Of a stretch of 64,000 bases of DNA, positions 36,380-44,942 are shown in pieces. Each line of letters opens with the position of its first letter. Positions within the stretch are counted from its first letter, which is position 1. Position numbers and translations under genes: made by a program. The notes beneath the pieces are model-generated. The model ran no database searches. It was not told where the DNA came from and saw only the letters and a list, made by a program, of their open reading frames with translations. Source of the DNA: Gudongella sp964575895 (GTDB lineage Bacteria; Bacillota; Clostridia; Tissierellales; Tissierellaceae); NCBI GenBank assembly GCA_964575895.1, contig CAZNTE010000004.1, positions 1 through 64,000 of the forward strand, given 5' to 3'.

Positions 36380-38638
36380 CTATCCTTTCTCATAATTTTC
36401 AATAAAACTAATTGCTTTGGTAAATTCAAGTGGCTTGCTAATATGGTATCCTTGAACATAATCACAACCATGAGTAATCAAATACTTCAATTGTTCCTCA
36501 TTCTCAACACCTTCAGCTACGACGGATAATCCCATTTTATGAGACATGGAGATTATATCTTCAGTTATTAATCTATCGGCATCAAATTTATCTAATCTAT
36601 CAATAAAATACCTATCAATTTTTACAGTATCGATGTGTACATCATGTAATCTTGCAAATGAAGAGTATCCCGTTCCAAAATCATCTAAGGAGAATGTAAT
36701 TCCTAAGTTTTTGATTTCAATTAATTTTTGATTAATAGTGTTAATATTTTCCACTATTACTGATTCTGTTATCTCAAACTCTAGCAGACTACCTTCAATT
36801 TTTTTATCATTTAATATCTTAATAATATCGTCAATGAATTCTTCTCGTAGTAACTGTATTAATGAAATATTTATAGCTACTCTAGCTCCTTCATAGTTAT
36901 AAGCTTTTAATCTATTTGCAAAATCACATGCTAAAGAAATTATATGGATACCTAGCTCATAAATCAGCATCCTTTTTTCTGCTAATTCTATAAATTCATA
37001 AGGAGATATTGATCCAATACCCTCAATATCCAATCTAGATAATGCTTCAACTCTAACTATATTATTGTTTTTAAGATCCAGTATAGGTTGATAATATAGG
37101 TAGAATGAGGTTTTATCTTTTCCAGCTATAACATCCTTCAATACTTTTTCAATCAGATCTTTTCTTCGAACATCTAATTCCATGTTATTATTAAAAAACG
37201 CAATCTGATACTTTAATGACCTATCAATACTTGATAATGCTAAAGATAAATCTTGTAATATCTTATCTGCAGAGATATCAGAGTTATTGATTTCAAATAT
37301 GGATGCTTGCGCTGAAAGATACTCATTCTTATTGCTATCATTTAATTGTCCACGAATCCTATCAACGAGAATTTTACATCTTTCAAAAAGTTCTCTCTGA
37401 CTTTTATATTCATCCACCACCACAATAAATCTGTCTGAATTAAATCTAAATAGCATCTCATTTGGCTCTAGGGATTTCTTTAAATTATCAGCCATTTGAA
37501 TTAATCGATTGTCTCCATATTTGAAACCATAAGTCATATTCAATATTCTGAAATTAGTACAATTTAGCATTAGGATGGCTTTGTTACTTTTACTATTCTT
37601 TAGTACCTTATCTTCTAAGTACTCTTCCAAGTATAAACTATTTGGCAAGGCAGTTAATTTATCATAATATGCAGATTTTAAATTGGCTCTATTATTTCTA
37701 TAAGCAAACATTAAAATAGCACTTATAACTAACATAGTTATTAAGAATCCAAAAATGCTGTTCATAACAATCTCATTAACTTCTTTGGCTACTAAATTAT
37801 TTGGCCAAATAATCGTTAATATTCCCAGATAATCACTTCCATTATAGATAGGTGTACTTATGTGTAATACCTCTATTCCATCATGGGAGTGCTTTTCAGT
37901 AAAAGCATCTCTTCTAGTTAGAAGGTCAGTTGGAATATGATTATTTGTACTAGCACTTTCCAAACTATCAAAACTATGAGCAACTATATTATTATCAGGA
38001 TCAATAAACAATGCATCCATAATATCCTCTTTGGCCACAATATTATCTATTAATCTTTGTATTTCAAACTTATTAGTAAACTCATATACCTTTTCAGCCA
38101 GTACTCCAATTTGTACAAATGTGTTGTCCTCTCTCCTTAAATATCCAAATTTATAATACAGTCCATCTACTGTATCTGCTCTAATATCTTCAACTAGTGA
38201 TCTTTCTCCGCTCATTATATAGTTATATACTGGATGACCAGGATGAGCTTGCCATCCATATAATATATCAATATTAGTAGCAATAACCTCAGCATTACTA
38301 TTATAAATACAGATTTGATCAACCCTTAATTTTCTTGCTAATTCTGATATATCTTGTGAATCTGGATTATTATTTATTGCTAACATAGCTTCACTGGCAA
38401 CTAGAATTTTCTCGGTAAGTAAATCTATAGTAATATCCTGTGCCTCAGAAAAGTTGATTAATGCATCAGAGTAGCTTTCAGCAATATTTAATGAAGCTTC
38501 TTCAATTATTCTATGTATTTCATCTATTCTAGTTGTTGTTGTTGAATATGTAAGAACTGCAAACATGATAGTCAAACCTATGAAGGGTATAATAAAAAAT
38601 CTATAATCTTTTCTACTTAGTTTATCCTTACTCAACAA
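36380..38638 (-). CDS. Membrane GGDEF-EAL protein, probable cyclic di-GMP phosphodiesterase
   Basis: A 752-residue protein: membrane helix (about 15-35), outside Cache-like sensor domain (about 36-285), second helix (about 290-312), degenerate GGDEF domain (active site NSDRF instead of GGDEF) and C-terminal EAL domain with EALSRL (about 531), DDFGTGYSS and EGVENEEQ motifs intact. It should hydrolyse cyclic di-GMP, with the GGDEF part perhaps binding GTP as an activator. It starts with TTG at 38638 after AGGAGG. Counterpart to the cyclase at 9638. Confidence 0.92.
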   Translation of the reverse strand: MLSKDKLSRKDYRFFIIPFIGLTIMFAVLTYSTTTTRIDEIHRIIEEASLNIAESYSDALINFSEAQDITIDLLTEKILVASEAMLAINNNPDSQDISELARKLRVDQICIYNSNAEVIATNIDILYGWQAHPGHPVYNYIMSGERSLVEDIRADTVDGLYYKFGYLRREDNTFVQIGVLAEKVYEFTNKFEIQRLIDNIVAKEDIMDALFIDPDNNIVAHSFDSLESASTNNHIPTDLLTRRDAFTEKHSHDGIEVLHISTPIYNGSDYLGILTIIWPNNLVAKEVNEIVMNSIFGFLITMLVISAILMFAYRNNRANLKSAYYDKLTALPNSLYLEEYLEDKVLKNSKSNKAILMLNCTNFRILNMTYGFKYGDNRLIQMADNLKKSLEPNEMLFRFNSDRFIVVVDEYKSQRELFERCKILVDRIRGQLNDSNKNEYLSAQASIFEINNSDISADKILQDLSLALSSIDRSLKYQIAFFNNNMELDVRRKDLIEKVLKDVIAGKDKTSFYLYYQPILDLKNNNIVRVEALSRLDIEGIGSISPYEFIELAEKRMLIYELGIHIISLACDFANRLKAYNYEGARVAINISLIQLLREEFIDDIIKILNDKKIEGSLLEFEITESVIVENINTINQKLIEIKNLGITFSLDDFGTGYSSFARLHDVHIDTVKIDRYFIDRLDKFDADRLITEDIISMSHKMGLSVVAEGVENEEQLKYLITHGCDYVQGYHISKPLEFTKAISFIENYEKG

Positions 38639-38742
38639 ACATAACCTCCTGACCTTTCTTATTCTCTAAGATATCTATAAATCTAATACTCTTCACTGCA
38701 AATAAGTATTTTATCTTATTTGTGCTAGTTTATATCAAATAA

Positions 38743-38771
38743 ATCTTAACATACTGGTTTGTATTGTTCAA
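38743..38771 (-). promoter_or_regulatory. Promoter of the GGDEF-EAL gene
   Basis: Minus-strand -35 TTGAAC (38766-38771), 17-base spacer, -10 TAAGAT (38743-38748). The leader of about 100 bases contains a hairpin (GCAAATAAG / CTTATTTG, 38698-38726) of no recognised riboswitch class. Confidence 0.5.
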
Positions 38772-38847
38772 TAAAAATATATAGAAATTCGCCAATCCGA
38801 GTATATGCTGATTTAATTAGCCCCACATTTCCGAGTAATACTAATAA

Positions 38848-38889
38848 ACATGCCTGTAAAACTTAATATAATCAAATTTACAGGCATGT
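38848..38889 (-). terminator. Terminator of the MsbA-type ABC gene
   Basis: ACATGCCTGTAAA and TTTACAGGCATGT, 13-bp arms, followed on the minus strand by TTTATTAG. Strong stem, weak T run. Confidence 0.65.
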
Positions 38890-38909
38890 CTATCTTTAAT
38901 AATTTTTTA

Positions 38910-40631
38910 CTACATATTTTTAAATTGTGAATTATATAACCTACTATATATTCCCTTTCTTTCCAACAGGTCCTTGTGACTTCCTCTTTCTTCAACACCT
39001 TTGTTTGTAAGTACAAGTATCTCATCAGCGTTCTTGATGGTTGAAAGTCTATGGGCAATGACTAATGTTGTTCTACCCTTAGATAAATTCTCTAAGGATT
39101 TTTGAATTAATATTTCCGTTTCATTATCTAAGGCTGAAGTTGCCTCATCAAGTATTAAAACTGGGGGATTCTTAAGGAATAGTCTTGCTATTGAAATCCT
39201 CTGTTTTTGACCACCTGATAACTTAACTCCCTTCTCCCCTATAAAGGTATCATATCCAAATGGTAGGGTTAGTATAAAATCATGAATGCTTGCCTGCTTT
39301 GCAGCCTCTATAACTTCTTGATCTGATGCGTTAGGTTTCCCATAAAGTATGTTTTCCCTAATGGTCCCAGTAAAGAGGAATACATCCTGTTGAACAAGGC
39401 CAATATTTCTTCTTAATGACTTTAGGGTAATATCCCGTATGTTTATGGAGTCAATGGTGATCTCCCCAGAGCTAATTTCATAGAATCGAGGGATCAAATG
39501 ACAGAGAGTAGTTTTCCCAGCACCGGAAGGGCCTACCAAGGCTACAGTCTTTCCTGCCTCCACGTCCAGGTTAAGATGTCTTAGCACCTGATCTTCACCA
39601 TTGTTATAACTAAAGGTAACATCCTTGAATCTAATCTCACCTCTAATAGAATTTAATTCGACTGCACCTTCCTTATCTACAATGTCAGGTGCAATGTTCA
39701 TGACCTCCTGGAACCTTTCAAATCCTGTCATACCATCTTGGAGTTGCTGAGTAAACTCAGTAAGTCTTCTAATTGGCTGCATGAAGAAGTTGACATAAAG
39801 AGTGTAGGCAAATAAATCTCCCAACTCTATTATCCCCTTGTATGTGAAATATCCTCCCAAGGAAATAACCATTAGATTAAGTCCGCTGGATACTATGCCA
39901 ATTCCAGATATAAACTCAGCCATGACCTTATAGGACTTTTTCCTGGCATCAGCAAAGGCAGCATTGCCCTCATTGAATTTCTCGATTTCATAATCTTCAG
40001 CTGTGAATGATTTTGCAACTCTAACTCCAGAAATACTATTTTCCAGTTGTGAGTTGACATTAGCTATCTTCTTTCTTACATCTCTAAAGGCAGTTTCCAT
40101 CTTCTTTCTCTTAAATATTGCAAACCAGATCATTATGGGAATAAAGGCAAATATTATTAGAGTTAGTCTCCACTCAATAGATAGGAGTATAAAGAAAGAT
40201 CCCAGTAACATTACTGTAGATATAAACAGATCTTCTGGACCATGATGGGCTAATTCAGTTATATCTCTTAAATCATTTACTATTCTTGACATTATATGAC
40301 CAGTCTTAGTATTGTCATAATAGCTAAATGGCAAGGTTTGTAGATGAGAGAAGATATCTCTTCTCATATCATGTTCAATTCTTACTCCCAAAACATGTCC
40401 ATAATATGCTACAATATATTGACTGATATATCTTAATACAAATAGAACTACCATAATAATGGTCCATCTAAGTAAAAGCCCCATATTGCCATCCGGGATA
40501 ATTACATTTATCATATTTCTAGTAAACATAGGGAATACTAAATCAAATATGGAAATAAGAAAGGCAAAGAACATATCTATAAAAAATAAGGTCTTATGTG
40601 GTTTATAGTATGAAATAAATCTTTTGAGCAT
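38910..40631 (-). CDS. Homodimeric ABC exporter (MsbA/BmrA type)
   Basis: A 573-residue permease-ATPase with six helices and a full ATPase: Walker A GPSGAGKT, signature LSGGQ, Walker B LILDEATS with catalytic Glu. All sites are canonical, so it is likely a homodimer exporting lipids or drugs. No partner half-transporter is adjacent. Divergent from the MFS gene, with a 115-base shared control region. GGAG site. Confidence 0.92.
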   Translation of the reverse strand: MLKRFISYYKPHKTLFFIDMFFAFLISIFDLVFPMFTRNMINVIIPDGNMGLLLRWTIIMVVLFVLRYISQYIVAYYGHVLGVRIEHDMRRDIFSHLQTLPFSYYDNTKTGHIMSRIVNDLRDITELAHHGPEDLFISTVMLLGSFFILLSIEWRLTLIIFAFIPIMIWFAIFKRKKMETAFRDVRKKIANVNSQLENSISGVRVAKSFTAEDYEIEKFNEGNAAFADARKKSYKVMAEFISGIGIVSSGLNLMVISLGGYFTYKGIIELGDLFAYTLYVNFFMQPIRRLTEFTQQLQDGMTGFERFQEVMNIAPDIVDKEGAVELNSIRGEIRFKDVTFSYNNGEDQVLRHLNLDVEAGKTVALVGPSGAGKTTLCHLIPRFYEISSGEITIDSINIRDITLKSLRRNIGLVQQDVFLFTGTIRENILYGKPNASDQEVIEAAKQASIHDFILTLPFGYDTFIGEKGVKLSGGQKQRISIARLFLKNPPVLILDEATSALDNETEILIQKSLENLSKGRTTLVIAHRLSTIKNADEILVLTNKGVEERGSHKDLLERKGIYSRLYNSQFKNM

Positions 40632-40758
40632 ATGTATCTCCTTCTTCTTTTTTATATTTTTTTATGGTATCATATATGAATATATATTTAGATACACGAA
40701 TTATTATACAGGATATAAATCTTTAAATCAATTAAAATAAGCTACTTTGGAGGAAATA

Positions 40759-41904
40759 ATGAGTCAACTGTTAATGTTTACAACAACCTTTATTATACAA
40801 TTTATAATTGCCATGGAAATGAACTTTATTGGACCATTGGCACCATTTTTATCTACCTACTTTAATATTAAGGATTCTCAAGTTATATACTTTAATCTTG
40901 GGTATGCCTCAGTTGGGCTACTTGTACCCCTCCTTGGAGTATGGGCTGATAGATATGGAAATAAGAGAATTATAACCTATGCACTGCTCTTATTCTTTGC
41001 TGGAAGTATATTGGGAGCCTTTGCTCCAAATCCAATTCTCTTCTTCCTAGCTAGAATATTAATTGGTTTAGGCTATTTCTCCTTAAGTGGAACCACCATG
41101 TCCTATATATCAGAATTTATTGACTACCGTAAAAGAGGTCAGGCAGCTGGTATCCTTAGGACTGCTTTTGGAATAGCAATTTTTACCAGTCCCCTTTACA
41201 CAGCAGCCTTAACAAGTAGATTTGACAGCTTAAAAGGAATATACCTCCCCTTAAGTGTCTTAGCTCTTGTGGCTTTACTCCTCTTAAGAAAACTACCTGA
41301 AACAGAAAAAGTTGAAAGTAGTCAATTAGATGTGAAGGAATTTGTTGATCTTTTGAAACACCCAAGGACAATAAAAGTACTGTTATCACTATTTTTAGTA
41401 ATAACAGCACCAACTATGTTCTTTAATTTTCTAGGTTTGCATCTTTCCTCAACTTTTAATCTGAATCAAAATCAAATTGGTCTAACCTATGCCCTAATAT
41501 CTGCTGGATCTATTTTAGGAATACTGGTAGCTACTGTCTATGCTGATAAATATGGTAAGTTGAGTTTTTCAAGGGTATTCTTTGGAATTATGATATTTTC
41601 TCTGCTCCCTATAGCCTATGGTAAAAGTATGATAATAGTGGTTGTGCTTGCTTTTATCTTTGCCTTTGGCTTAGATGGAGGATGGACTTCATATCAAGCA
41701 TTCTGCTCAGAAATATACCCTAAAAAGAGAAGTACCTTCCTAAGTCTTTTCTATACTATAAATGCTTTAACCATAATACTCTTCTCAGTAATAGGGCCCT
41801 TTTTATATGACATAGGAGGACTAAAACTAACAACTGGAGTAGGTTTTGTATCTCTTATTTTGGCATCCTTGCTACTCTTTAGGCTAAGTAGATCTCCAGC
41901 CTAG
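40759..41904 (+). CDS. Major facilitator superfamily transporter
   Basis: A 381-residue 12-helix MFS protein with the family motif GVWADRYGNKR between helices 2 and 3. The substrate class is unclear, with a drug-efflux-like character. The ATG at 40759 has GGAGG, and a TTG at 40747 overlaps that site so is not used. The last bases overlap the convergent hydrolase gene by 4. Divergent to the ABC exporter, so joint regulation is possible. Confidence 0.9.
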   Translation: MSQLLMFTTTFIIQFIIAMEMNFIGPLAPFLSTYFNIKDSQVIYFNLGYASVGLLVPLLGVWADRYGNKRIITYALLLFFAGSILGAFAPNPILFFLARILIGLGYFSLSGTTMSYISEFIDYRKRGQAAGILRTAFGIAIFTSPLYTAALTSRFDSLKGIYLPLSVLALVALLLLRKLPETEKVESSQLDVKEFVDLLKHPRTIKVLLSLFLVITAPTMFFNFLGLHLSSTFNLNQNQIGLTYALISAGSILGILVATVYADKYGKLSFSRVFFGIMIFSLLPIAYGKSMIIVVVLAFIFAFGLDGGWTSYQAFCSEIYPKKRSTFLSLFYTINALTIILFSVIGPFLYDIGGLKLTTGVGFVSLILASLLLFRLSRSPA

Positions 41905-42719
41905 TTATGTTTGTTTAACCACTGGACCATATCAGAAATGATTTGGTCTTTTTCATTTTCATTTAAGATTTCATGGTAGAGCTCCTTATAGAATATTAGT
42001 TCCTTGTCCTTGGAGCTAATCTTATTATAGAAATTCTGGCTAAGAGCAGGAGGCACTATCCTATCCTTTTCTCCATGAGTGATTAAGCATGGAAGTGAGT
42101 ATGACTTAATACCAGCATTTAAAGTGTCCACTGCAGCAAATAAAAACTCATAGTAAAAGCTTATTGTTGCCTTTTTAAGTACGAACTCATCATTAATATA
42201 GTCAATATAGACCTGTTTATTTGTACAAATGGCTTCATCAACTGGATTTTTTATGGTTACCTTTTTTGCGACCGACTTCAAAATCTTAAGTAAACTTCTA
42301 TTTTGCTTTTCAGCAGAAGGCAGTGTCCCTAAGGCAGCCCCTGAAAAGACTTGCCCCTTGATACTATCCTTGTATTTTATTCCATACAATCCTGTTATAA
42401 GCCCACCCATACTATGGCCTAGGGTGAAGACACCTATGTCCTTATACTTCTCCCTAGTCCAGTTTATTATTTCATGAAGATCTTCCACAAAACTATTGAA
42501 TGACTCTATATGCCCAATATCTTCCTTGTTTCTACCATGTCCCCTCAAATCATACCTAATTACTGCATAACCAGCATCATTGAAACTATTTGCCACATAG
42601 TCATAACGACTATAGTGCTCAGCAAAACCATGGGTTATTACGATTACACCTTTTGGATTTTCAACCTCATTTTCATTGAAGTATACATCATACCCGTCTC
42701 TTAGCATAAAGTACTTCAT
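41901..42719 (-). CDS. Alpha/beta hydrolase (monoacylglycerol lipase/lysophospholipase type)
   Basis: A 272-residue serine hydrolase. HGFAEH near the N-terminus forms the oxyanion hole, GHSMGG has the nucleophile Ser, and the Asp (HGEKDRIVPP) and His (YHEI) complete the triad. The pattern matches bacterial monoacylglycerol lipases and lysophospholipases. Start at the ATG at 42719 (GGTGAGG upstream); a GTG at 42734 is weaker. It follows the ROK kinase gene in an operon-like order. Confidence 0.87.
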   Translation of the reverse strand: MKYFMLRDGYDVYFNENEVENPKGVIVITHGFAEHYSRYDYVANSFNDAGYAVIRYDLRGHGRNKEDIGHIESFNSFVEDLHEIINWTREKYKDIGVFTLGHSMGGLITGLYGIKYKDSIKGQVFSGAALGTLPSAEKQNRSLLKILKSVAKKVTIKNPVDEAICTNKQVYIDYINDEFVLKKATISFYYEFLFAAVDTLNAGIKSYSLPCLITHGEKDRIVPPALSQNFYNKISSKDKELIFYKELYHEILNENEKDQIISDMVQWLNKHN

Positions 42720-42736
42720 TTCAATACACCTCACCT

Positions 42737-43630
42737 TTATAGGATATTAAAAATTGCCCTTGCTGCCCCAATCATTCCGGAATCATTTCTAAACTTAGCA
42801 GGTAATATCTTAAGGTTTGCAGAGTCATTTACCCCTTCACTGAAGGATAATATCATATTGTCCCACCAGATTTCCTTAGAATCAATTACTCCTCCACCTA
42901 TGATTATACCTTCAGGATCAAATATATTCTTAAGTGATATGATAAAGGTTGCTAAATCAAATGTGAAATTATCTACTACAACCTTTGCTATTTCATCGGT
43001 CCTATAGGAGTCCAGAACTTCTTTTCCAGTTAAACTTAATCCCCTCATTTTGAAATAATGACTTTCAATAGCAGTTCCAGAAACATACATCTCAACACAT
43101 CCCTTTTGACCACAACTGCATTTGTGCCCTCTTGGATGTAGGATTGAATGTCCCAGTTCTCCCGCTTGAAAATGAGCTCCTCTTAAAATACCACTTTCCT
43201 TTATAAATATTCCTCCACCTAAACCAGTCCCAATTGTAATCATGACAAAACTATCCATTCCTGCACCTGCACCAAGCCATCCTTCACAAATAGCTGCTAC
43301 ATTTGCATCATTCTCAACCTGGATTTTTACATCATATTTTTTATTCAAATAACTTTTTATATCTGTCTCAGCCCAACCTTGAATATTCCCTCCAACAGAC
43401 AAGACCTTACCCTGGTTGGAATCTATAAATCCAGGCGCACCAATACCGATTCCAATTATTTCATCGTCTATCAGCTCATCAATTACACAAGATAAAGTCT
43501 CTAGTACATCAATAGCATTACCACTTTTTGAGGTTTCCTTAGATGTTCTTCTTAGGATATTTCCTTCCTGATCAATGACTCCACCATTTATCTTGGTACC
43601 ACCTATGTCAATACCTATAACCTTTCCCAT
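42737..43630 (-). CDS. ROK family sugar kinase
   Basis: A 297-residue ROK kinase: ATP motif IGIDIGGTKINGG (about 4-16), the ROK zinc motif CSCGQKGCVEMYVSG and catalytic Asp in ENDANVAA. It phosphorylates hexoses at O6. Glucokinase is the common annotation; next to a GH3 N-acetylglucosaminidase-like lipoprotein, it could act on N-acetylglucosamine. The substrate cannot be decided here. GAGGTGG site. Confidence 0.9.
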   Translation of the reverse strand: MGKVIGIDIGGTKINGGVIDQEGNILRRTSKETSKSGNAIDVLETLSCVIDELIDDEIIGIGIGAPGFIDSNQGKVLSVGGNIQGWAETDIKSYLNKKYDVKIQVENDANVAAICEGWLGAGAGMDSFVMITIGTGLGGGIFIKESGILRGAHFQAGELGHSILHPRGHKCSCGQKGCVEMYVSGTAIESHYFKMRGLSLTGKEVLDSYRTDEIAKVVVDNFTFDLATFIISLKNIFDPEGIIIGGGVIDSKEIWWDNMILSFSEGVNDSANLKILPAKFRNDSGMIGAARAIFNIL

Positions 43631-43642
43631 ACTACCACCTCT

Positions 43643-44899
43643 TCACTTTAACTTTATTAGGTAATTATTTATCATATCTTCCATGTCATCTCTGCTTAAC
43701 TCCACAGATATTTCCTTTATTTTATCTTTAAGCCTTAAAATCCTCATGAGTTTTTCATCAATGGATTTTTCATCTATCTCTCCATTAATGATACCCTCTT
43801 TTATCCTATTAATCACATTGGATGGAGTATCTAATCCATGGCAGATTAAGAGTAAATCTCCCCCTGATTTTAAAAATTCCAGAGAAGCATCCTCAAGACC
43901 ATAATAGTTTGTAATTGCCCCCATGGTCATATCATCACTTATAACCAAGCCATTATAGGATAAGTCTTCTCTTAGTAGACCCGTTATGATTTCATGGGAT
44001 AGACTAGATGGTTTATCATCAAGTTCTGGCATGAGGATATGTCCAACCATTATAGCAGCCACTCCTTCTTCAATTGCACCCATAAAAGGAATTAGTTCAA
44101 CTTTCAACAATTCCTCCTTAGTCTTATTAACCCTTGGTAGATCAATATGGGAATCAACACTAGTGTCCCCATGTCCTGGAAAATGTTTTGCAACAGGTAT
44201 TACTCCAGATTCTTCATAGCCATCTATGAGGGCTAATCCATTTTGAAGAACAGTATTTGGATCATTAGAAAGTGCTCTATTCCCGATAACTGGATTATTG
44301 GGATTGGAATTAACATCTAGAACAGGAGCAAAATTGAGATTAAATCCAAGAGATAAGGTTTTTAAGCCTTGAATTAATCCATACTCCTTTGATAATAAGT
44401 AATTATTTTTTTCTCCTAATACATCTAGTGCTGGTAGATTTTTATAAATACCACTTAATCTAGTAACCAGTCCCCCCTCCTCGTCAACACCAAAAAATAA
44501 GGGGAGTTGTGGATTTGAGTTTTCCCTTAGCTCATTAATCAAATCCTTTGTCCCACTATAATCAGAAATATTTCTCTGAAAGAAGATAAAGCCACTGATG
44601 TGATATTCCTTTATTAACTGAACCTCCCTACTTGTTACTTCAGTACCTTCCAGTCCAGCAATTACAAGTTGTCCAATTTTTTCTTCTATGCTTAAGGAGT
44701 CTATATAATCACTTAATCTCTTGAGATATAACTCTTCCTCAGTGGGTTCTTTCTTAGACTCTTTATCCTCTCCATCTGGGTCTGGTATTTCCCCATTGGG
44801 GCTTGGTTTTTCTTCAATGGGAAGTTTTGCATCCTGATTTAGGCTACACCCAAAGAGTAAAGCAAGGATTATTAATATTATAAAAAGTTTAAACCTCAT
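43643..44899 (-). CDS. nagZ: GH3 family N-acetylglucosaminidase-like lipoprotein (NagZ type)
   Basis: A 418-residue lipoprotein: signal peptide with lipobox LFGC and lipidated Cys near 18, a low-complexity linker rich in Pro/Glu/Asp (about 22-50), then a GH3 domain with KHFPGHGDTSVDSH containing the catalytic His/Asp pair of NagZ enzymes. It likely cuts GlcNAc from cell-wall fragments outside the membrane. Start at the ATG at 44899 with GGGAG; a GTG at 44914 is less likely. Followed by a ROK kinase 12 bases on. Confidence 0.88.
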   Translation of the reverse strand: MRFKLFIILIILALLFGCSLNQDAKLPIEEKPSPNGEIPDPDGEDKESKKEPTEEELYLKRLSDYIDSLSIEEKIGQLVIAGLEGTEVTSREVQLIKEYHISGFIFFQRNISDYSGTKDLINELRENSNPQLPLFFGVDEEGGLVTRLSGIYKNLPALDVLGEKNNYLLSKEYGLIQGLKTLSLGFNLNFAPVLDVNSNPNNPVIGNRALSNDPNTVLQNGLALIDGYEESGVIPVAKHFPGHGDTSVDSHIDLPRVNKTKEELLKVELIPFMGAIEEGVAAIMVGHILMPELDDKPSSLSHEIITGLLREDLSYNGLVISDDMTMGAITNYYGLEDASLEFLKSGGDLLLICHGLDTPSNVINRIKEGIINGEIDEKSIDEKLMRILRLKDKIKEISVELSRDDMEDMINNYLIKLK

Positions 44900-44918
44900 T
44901 AGATTCACTCCCACATAA

Positions 44919-44942
44919 AAGGAAAAGGCATTAATTTGCCTT
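44919..44942 (-). terminator. Intercistronic hairpin upstream of the nagZ-like gene
   Basis: Minus-strand AAGGCA and TGCCTT around six bases, followed by TTCCTTTT, and overlapping the stop of the nucleoside kinase gene. Only 20 bases separate it from the nagZ-like start, too few for a promoter, so it may be a leaky terminator. Confidence 0.45.

Noticed and set aside
38813..39058. 81-residue minus-strand frame overlapping the 3' end of the MsbA-type gene
   Set aside because: It lies in another frame across a terminator hairpin and the ATPase C-terminus; no independent coding evidence.
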